A stretch of 64,000 nt of DNA from Blastopirellula marina (GTDB lineage Bacteria; Planctomycetota; Planctomycetia; Pirellulales; Pirellulaceae): positions 310,001 to 374,000 of the forward strand of contig NZ_PUHY01000014.1 of assembly GCF_002967765.1 (NCBI RefSeq), written 5' to 3'. The notes under the pieces were generated by a model. That model was not told the origin of the DNA, did not search any database, and saw nothing but the letters and a program-made list of their open reading frames with translations. The position numbers were made by a program, and so were the translations under genes. Position 1 is the first letter of the stretch. Every line of letters starts with the position of its first letter. Below are positions 58,782 through 64,000 of the stretch, piece after piece.

Positions 58782-60500
58782 ATGAAGAAGTCGGTGGTTG
58801 GTTCGTTCATCCAGCGGATGAACTCGTTACGTATTAGCACGAAGCTTATTGGCGGTTTTGTCGTCATCTTTCTCCTGACTTCGTTCGCTTGTTACCTGGG
58901 GTACTCGGGGCTGAGTAACTTGGAAGCCGAGATGGGATACATCGCGGCTGACAAGCAAATCTATAGCGACGCGCAAAACATCAAGAATTTGATGCTGCAA
59001 CATCGCCGGTACGAAAAGGACTTGTTCCTCAATATTGGGAATCCCGAGAAACAAGTCGAAAAGTACTTGCCAAAGCTGAAAGAGAAGCAGGCCGAAATCC
59101 AAGTCTTACTGCAAAGCATGCAGCAAACCATCAGCGAGGATCCTCGTTTCGCGCCAGAGGTCAAAGACGTAGCTGGTGCGCTGGTCCAATTACATAATCA
59201 ATACATGCAAGGCGTATTGTCGGTTGCCGACAAAGCGATCGCCGACACCGATTGGACGCCTCAAGCGGCGAACCAAGCGATGGAGCCGTTCAAAGAGCCG
59301 ATTCACGAGTTGGAATCAGGCATCGATCTTGTCGCCGACGCCACGACCGAACTGTTCAAACAGCGGATCGAATCATCTGAAGAAGTTGCCGCTCGTTCCC
59401 GTGTGGCGATGGTATCCGGAGCCGTGTTGGCTTTGGTCCCATGTCCTTTCATTGTGATGCTGGTCGTCGGTCCCTTGCGGAAGGTTTCGCGGCTACTGGC
59501 CGAGATCGCGAAGGCCGAAGGAGACCTGACTCGCCGGCTGCCGGTCGAACGAAACGATGAAATCGGCGAGCTGTCGACTTGGTTCAACAAGTTTGTCGAT
59601 CAAATGCAAGCGGTCATGATTCGCGTCGGCGAGAATGCCTTGGTTTTGGTTGATTCTTCATCCGAACTTTCTGGCACCGCCGAAGAGCTTTCTGAGCATG
59701 CCGACAATACCACCAGCCGATCGGCGTTCGTCGTTTCGGAAGCGGAGCAAATGGTTAGTCGGATGTCGATTGCCTCGAAGTCGACCCAGTCGATGCAAAT
59801 GAACATCGCTTCGGTGGCCAGCGCGATTGAAGAACTTGCGACATGTATTAACGAGATTTCTGGCAATACCGAACAAGCCTCGGTCGTTGCAGGCGAAGCT
59901 GCCCGGGAACTTGAGGAAAGCAATGCGAGCATTGTCGAGCTAGGGAGTGCGGCCCAAGAGATCAATCGCGTGATTGAAACGATTGAAGACATTGCCGAGC
60001 AAACCAACTTGTTGGCCCTGAACGCGACCATCGAAGCGGCCCGAGCGGGCGAGGCTGGCAAAGGTTTCAGCATTGTGGCAAACGAAGTGAAAGAGCTCGC
60101 ACGTCAGGCAGCCTCGGCCACCGATGGAATTCGTGCTCGGATCGATGCCATTCAATTGGCGACGCAAAAGACGACTCGTTCGATCAACGATGTCGGTCAG
60201 CACATTGCGAAGGTGAATGATGTCTCGACGATGATCGCGGCGGCGATTCAAGAGCAGAATGCAACGACCCAGTCGATTGCCGATCATATCAACCAAACGA
60301 CGACTGCCGTCAGCGAAATTAGCGATGGTGTGACCAAGTCGGCTGAGGCTAGCGAAGGAATTCGCAGCAGTATGCACGCCGTCGATCTTGCCGCGCAGCA
60401 GACTGCCAGTGGAGCAACTTGCACCCGCCGTTCTGGGGCGGACGTCCAGCGGATCGCCGACGACTTGAACACGCTGCTGGCTCAGTTCCGCGTGTCGTAA
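58782..60500 (+). CDS. Methyl-accepting chemotaxis protein
   Basis: A 572-residue chemoreceptor. TM1 ([20 protein letters not shown], about 25-45), a periplasmic helical sensor (about 46-200: [20 protein letters not shown]), TM2 ([20 protein letters not shown], about 212-232), HAMP (about 233-285: [20 protein letters not shown]), then the signalling coiled coil with hairpin tip [20 protein letters not shown]. Methylatable Gln/Glu-rich helices flank it. The ligand is unknown; the sensor looks like the four-helix-bundle type. No CheA/CheW genes are nearby. Confidence 0.95.
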   Translation: MKKSVVGSFIQRMNSLRISTKLIGGFVVIFLLTSFACYLGYSGLSNLEAEMGYIAADKQIYSDAQNIKNLMLQHRRYEKDLFLNIGNPEKQVEKYLPKLKEKQAEIQVLLQSMQQTISEDPRFAPEVKDVAGALVQLHNQYMQGVLSVADKAIADTDWTPQAANQAMEPFKEPIHELESGIDLVADATTELFKQRIESSEEVAARSRVAMVSGAVLALVPCPFIVMLVVGPLRKVSRLLAEIAKAEGDLTRRLPVERNDEIGELSTWFNKFVDQMQAVMIRVGENALVLVDSSSELSGTAEELSEHADNTTSRSAFVVSEAEQMVSRMSIASKSTQSMQMNIASVASAIEELATCINEISGNTEQASVVAGEAARELEESNASIVELGSAAQEINRVIETIEDIAEQTNLLALNATIEAARAGEAGKGFSIVANEVKELARQAASATDGIRARIDAIQLATQKTTRSINDVGQHIAKVNDVSTMIAAAIQEQNATTQSIADHINQTTTAVSEISDGVTKSAEASEGIRSSMHAVDLAAQQTASGATCTRRSGADVQRIADDLNTLLAQFRVS

Positions 60501-60527
60501 GCTCTCCATTCAAGAAACGACGAACAC

Positions 60528-60566
60528 AAATAGGGGCACCGCAATTAAATTGCGGTGCCCCTATTT
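60528..60566. terminator. Strong intrinsic terminator
   Basis: A perfect 17-bp stem AAATAGGGGCACCGCAA / TTGCGGTGCCCCTATTT with a five-base loop, 27 bases after the chemoreceptor's stop and followed by a short T-rich tract. Confidence 0.85.
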
Positions 60567-60630
60567 CATTGGTGAATTACGGCAACCAACGTGATAGAAC
60601 CTAAGGGTGCATTCTTGAACGGGAGGATCA

Positions 60631-61074
60631 ATGATGGAAGAAGAATTGCTTGCAAGCCAATCGAAACGTTCTTGGTTCCAGTTCAGCGTCCGTACGTTGC
60701 TGCTTTTGATGACGCTGGTCTGTGTTTACCTGGCGGGTCATTTTGGCAAAGGCTTCTCAGACCCTAGCCAACTGGAGGGGACTTGGAATGCGACATTGCC
60801 GCTCGGCCACGAGCGAGATGTTAAGTTGACTTATCTCGAGGAGAATCGATTTCTGTTGTTATCGCGGGGTTCGGTGTTCGACGGTATCTATTTGCGGGAA
60901 GGCGATCGACTGGTAGTTAAGGAGCCAGAAGATATGCGGATGAAGGGGCTCGTTTGGAAATGGCAAGGCGAAAGAATCACCTTGATCTCGGAGCCCGCCG
61001 GAAATCCAACCGGATCGAGTTACTTGGGCACGACCCTGGTTCGCGCTGTCGAAGAGAAAACAGATGGTTCTTAG
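60631..61074 (+). CDS. Small membrane-anchored protein
   Basis: A 147-residue protein. The N-terminus FQFSVRTLLLLMTLVCVYLA is a single transmembrane helix of the 'FS(L/V)RTLL' type found widely in planctomycetes. The rest (PSQLEGTWNATLPLGHERDV, KLTYLEENRFLLLSRGSVFD) is an extracytoplasmic beta-rich domain reminiscent of lipocalin-like 'LEGTW' modules. Function unknown. ATG 60631 is preceded by GGAGGA; ATG 60634 is equally possible. Confidence 0.75.
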   Translation: MMEEELLASQSKRSWFQFSVRTLLLLMTLVCVYLAGHFGKGFSDPSQLEGTWNATLPLGHERDVKLTYLEENRFLLLSRGSVFDGIYLREGDRLVVKEPEDMRMKGLVWKWQGERITLISEPAGNPTGSSYLGTTLVRAVEEKTDGS

Positions 61075-61344
61075 GACATCGCCATCGCGGTTCCCAACCA
61101 AGTTTCCTGTACGACAGATCGGAAACGTTTTTTTTTCTTAAACGCCCGGTAAACGGCCTGAATGTTGCTCAATCACCTCTCGTGAGAAGTTCGCCGAGAG
61201 AATTGATTCGGAAAGTGCAGGCAACTCGCCTACAATGAACCGAATAGGAAGTAGCTCATCTCGCGAAACCTCTGTTCCCACGGAGACAGGTCGACCTAAC
61301 CACGGAGTTCCAATCACCGAGTTTGGTCCGGAGATTTTCAGGCG

Positions 61345-62436
61345 ATGTCCGAGCAACCGACAAATTCATCGGCGAACCAAGCCGAAGCGACACGTCACGC
61401 AGAGGATGTCGATGCGCGCTTGGGGATGGTCGCTGCGGCGGCTGGCTGGTTGAAACTCGCTTCTATTTGGAACATGCCAGCGTGGCTGATCAGTCTTTTG
61501 ATTCATTCACTGGGCGTGACTGCGCTGGTGATGGCCACCCTTGCCCCGCTTCCTCCTTCCAAAGTGTTGAATCTGACGGCAACCGACGAACCGGTTGCGG
61601 AAGAACTGGTCGAGATGGAATTGGAACTTGAGCCAGAACTGGAGGAGATGGATTTTCAAGCCGCGGCCCCGCAGCTGCTATCGGAATCGTTTGAGACACC
61701 TGAGATCGAGCTCGATCCGAATGTGCTGGGCGAGGCAATCCCGGCTGACGAAATGCTGGAAGCGGACCAAGTCGATTTTGCCGGGATGGATCCTGAAGGT
61801 TTAATGAGCGAAATCTCTGGGCTGGGTGATGGCATTGGCAATGCCGCTAAGTTTTTTGGTACCGGTGCCACAGGCAAGCGAATCTGCTTCCTGGTCGATA
61901 ATTCAATCAGCATGTCGGGCGGTCGAATGGAGACAGCGCTCATTGAATTAGAGAAGGCAGTTCGCAAGCTGTCGCCGACGCAAGAGTTTTACATCATCTT
62001 CTACAGCGACACGGCCTATCCTCTGTTCTATCCCGATACAGCGGACGAGATGATCGACGCCACCGGCGAGAACAAAGAGAAAGTTCGCGAGTGGCTCAAG
62101 ACGATCCACATCTGCAATTTCACCAATGGCCGAGAGGCGATTCGGTTAGCGCTGGAGATGAAGCCTGACTTGATCTATATCTTAGGCGACGGCGGTTTTA
62201 CGGACGCGGCCGATTACGCGTTGATCTCGACGCCAACGCCGGGGGTTACTATCTACACGTTGGGTATGCACGTAAAAGCCTCGGACGCGCGGCGATTTGC
62301 CGCGATTGCTGAGAAACATGGCGGTTCGTACCGGGACGTCGGCATCACGCCGCAAGGTGTGGAACAACTGCGAAGAAACGGTCCGATCCCGAATCATAAG
62401 AGGCGAGAAGGGATCTGGGGCATTAAATTGCCGTAG
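61345..62436 (+). CDS. Membrane-anchored von Willebrand factor A protein
   Basis: A 363-residue protein. One transmembrane helix (WNMPAWLISLLIHSLGVTAL, about 50-70) follows a cytoplasmic leader, then an acidic linker (LVEMELELEPELEEMDF). The VWA domain begins RICFLVDNSISMSGG with the MIDAS residues Asp185, Ser187 and Ser189, and includes FYIIFYSDTAYPLFYPD and LGDGGFTDAA (third MIDAS Asp). It resembles the planctomycete 'VWA' proteins near TonB/ExbB-like modules. Role unknown, but a metal-dependent protein-binding surface is expected. Confidence 0.88.
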   Translation: MSEQPTNSSANQAEATRHAEDVDARLGMVAAAAGWLKLASIWNMPAWLISLLIHSLGVTALVMATLAPLPPSKVLNLTATDEPVAEELVEMELELEPELEEMDFQAAAPQLLSESFETPEIELDPNVLGEAIPADEMLEADQVDFAGMDPEGLMSEISGLGDGIGNAAKFFGTGATGKRICFLVDNSISMSGGRMETALIELEKAVRKLSPTQEFYIIFYSDTAYPLFYPDTADEMIDATGENKEKVREWLKTIHICNFTNGREAIRLALEMKPDLIYILGDGGFTDAADYALISTPTPGVTIYTLGMHVKASDARRFAAIAEKHGGSYRDVGITPQGVEQLRRNGPIPNHKRREGIWGIKLP

Positions 62437-62437
62437 C

Positions 62438-64000
62438 TTAAGACGGCTCGATTTCCTTCAGCAATGCCTCGGCTTCGCGGATGTCTTGCGGTGGCAGCTT
62501 CTCTAGCTCAAGCGCGGCTTGTAATGCCTGCTTCGCTTCGGCTGGCTTGCCTTGTCGCAATAAGACTTCTCCTTGATGGCGTAACCCAACGGCGTGCTGC
62601 TCGGAATTCGCGTCGGCGATATCGATTCCCTTTTGGAAATCGGCGAGTGCTTCGTTCCACTTCTGCATCACTTTGTAGGTGATTCCGCGATATAGGTAGA
62701 CTTCGGACTGCTCCTCAGCATCCTCGTATTCGAGTGTAAGTGTCTTTTCATGCTGGGATATCGCTTCGTCAAATCGCCCCAGGTAAGCCAGGGCCACTCC
62801 GTAATAGAAGAACGATTCCGCATAATCGCTGTCTTCGATGTGCTCTTCGGCGAGCGCGATTTCGGTCGACTCGATTACTTTCTCGAACTGTCTGAGATGG
62901 TAGTAGCAAGTCGCAATGTTACAGTGACACCGAGCGAACCAACCGTCAGGGCCTTGGTTGTGCTCAAGAGCAACACCGAAGCGGGCGATCGCCTCCTTGA
63001 AGCGATGCTGCCGTTGGTAGTCGATCGCCGAATTGATGATCGTTTTTGCCTTGAGAATCGGGTCGGCCGCTTCATGGGCGATCACCTTTTGGTAGGTCGC
63101 CTCCGAGTTCTCGTAGTCCTTGGCCTTACCGTAGGTATGCGCGAGGGAGTAGAGGTAGTCCGCCTCGTCCTCGCCAACAACATCCTCGCGGGCGACAAGC
63201 TGCTGGTACTCGGCGATCGCCAAGTCGTAACGTTCAAGGCGATCGTGTGAGATCGCGTGGGCGTACATTGCCAGGATAATGTAAGCCGTCGAAGCCTCCT
63301 CCGAGTTCAACACTTGGGAGTAATATTGCTGGGCCTGTTCGTACTTCTTCAACGCGTAATAGGCATTACCCAACGCGTAGGTTGATTCGGCGATCGTTTC
63401 TCCATCGATCCCCTCGACGGTCATTGCTGCCTCGTAGTCGGCGATCGCGGCGTCGTATTGACCCAGGTCACTGTAGATCGAAGCTCGCTCCTCGTGCAGA
63501 CTGTTTCGCATGTAGGGAGAGATCTCGTCGAAGGCTAACCCGCGAGTGTAGGCATCGATGGCCGCGTCCCAGTCTTTCTCCCGGACGTGTGCCTGGCCTT
63601 CGAACCAGCAGATACGTGCGCGGTGGTTGTTCGGAATATCTTCCGCCTCGGCGGCCCGCTTCAGGTACGTGAGCGCTGTAGAAGCCTCACCTTGTTGTAA
63701 ACAAATCTCGCCGTAGCAAGTCAGGGAATAGGCACGCTGCCAGTCGCTCGCTTCGGCGTCGGTGAATACCTTTTCAAAATCAGCTTGAGCTTCATCGAGT
63801 AGATTCAGTCGATTTCGATTAATCCCGCGACGATTCAAGGCGTTCAGCCGCATTCCGTTCGAGATGTCCGATATCTCCAGCAGCTTGGTTTGCGTCTCGA
63901 TTGCCTCTTCCAAATTGTCGGAGTCAGCCAGGGCCAGTGATTTGTACCACAGGGCATCCGGCACCAAGATACTTGCCGAGGCTTCTGGGAGGTCGTCCAT
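62438..64000 (-). CDS. TPR-repeat protein, possibly partial
   Basis: A long run of at least twelve TPR units, for example DALWYKSLALADSDNLEEAI, PDGWFARCHCNIATCYYHLR, EESFFYYG-type and ADFQKGIDIADANSEQHAVG. The frame is open to the window's right edge: the first codon shown, ATG at 64000, may be an internal Met, so the protein could extend further (520 residues seen). No signal peptide is visible. Probably a protein-interaction scaffold. The stop lies two bases after the convergent VWA gene's stop. Confidence 0.8.
   Translation of the reverse strand: MDDLPEASASILVPDALWYKSLALADSDNLEEAIETQTKLLEISDISNGMRLNALNRRGINRNRLNLLDEAQADFEKVFTDAEASDWQRAYSLTCYGEICLQQGEASTALTYLKRAAEAEDIPNNHRARICWFEGQAHVREKDWDAAIDAYTRGLAFDEISPYMRNSLHEERASIYSDLGQYDAAIADYEAAMTVEGIDGETIAESTYALGNAYYALKKYEQAQQYYSQVLNSEEASTAYIILAMYAHAISHDRLERYDLAIAEYQQLVAREDVVGEDEADYLYSLAHTYGKAKDYENSEATYQKVIAHEAADPILKAKTIINSAIDYQRQHRFKEAIARFGVALEHNQGPDGWFARCHCNIATCYYHLRQFEKVIESTEIALAEEHIEDSDYAESFFYYGVALAYLGRFDEAISQHEKTLTLEYEDAEEQSEVYLYRGITYKVMQKWNEALADFQKGIDIADANSEQHAVGLRHQGEVLLRQGKPAEAKQALQAALELEKLPPQDIREAEALLKEIEPS

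Noticed and set aside
60528-60566. Possible riboswitch or small RNA
   Set aside because: The perfect 17-bp stem right after the chemoreceptor stop is simply explained as a transcription terminator.

Overview
The window looks like a chromosomal segment of a planctomycete, most likely of the Pirellulales (Blastopirellula/Bremerella/Rhodopirellula type). The evidence is a DUF1559 prepilin-like protein, a Cys-type sulfatase, an ECF sigma factor joined to a Ser/Thr kinase, many secreted TPR and PQQ proteins, a membrane-anchored von Willebrand A protein, a very large alpha-2-macroglobulin, and short 'FSVRTLLLLMTL' membrane proteins. The assignment rests on gene content only.

Bases 1-9.7 kb are an accessory region. 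It holds a DUF1559 protein, a 3-kb patch of small minus-strand genes that resembles the tail of a polymorphic toxin/immunity locus (with a partly repeated plus-strand small gene between them), copies of a short dispersed element, a broken transposase, and TPR, ankyrin and orphan membrane proteins. From 9.7 to 29 kb the content is more ordinary: DJ-1/PfpI protein, acyl carrier protein, a degenerate RNase H fold, glgB, a SurA/PpiD-like foldase, topA with a histone-like tail, a low-complexity tail-anchored protein, a flippase/GT2/GT-C glycosylation operon, a lipoprotein cyclophilin and aroA.

From 29 to 38 kb lie exported proteins: a PQQ-propeller/HEAT pair, a hexaheme cytochrome translationally coupled to a predicted outer-membrane beta-barrel, and a J-domain-like membrane protein. 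Bases 38.3-44.5 kb are a single 2068-residue alpha-2-macroglobulin with an intact thioester motif. Bases 44.5-49.7 kb carry rhodanese, sulfatase, methyltransferase, a flavin halogenase-like enzyme and its probable MarR regulator.

The most interesting part is 50-60.5 kb. An ammonium transporter fused to a methyl-accepting chemotaxis signalling domain is divergent from nrfHA (nitrite to ammonium). It is followed by a stand-alone E2-type acyltransferase domain, an HD-type protein, an ECF sigma factor and a Ser/Thr kinase that share one reading frame interrupted by a single amber codon, a seven-iron ferredoxin and a conventional chemoreceptor. The segment couples respiratory ammonification with what may be ammonium sensing. 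The window ends with a membrane protein, a VWA protein and a TPR protein that may run off the right edge.

No rRNA, tRNA, CRISPR array or complete mobile element was found. All functional calls come from reading motifs by eye; no database search was possible.
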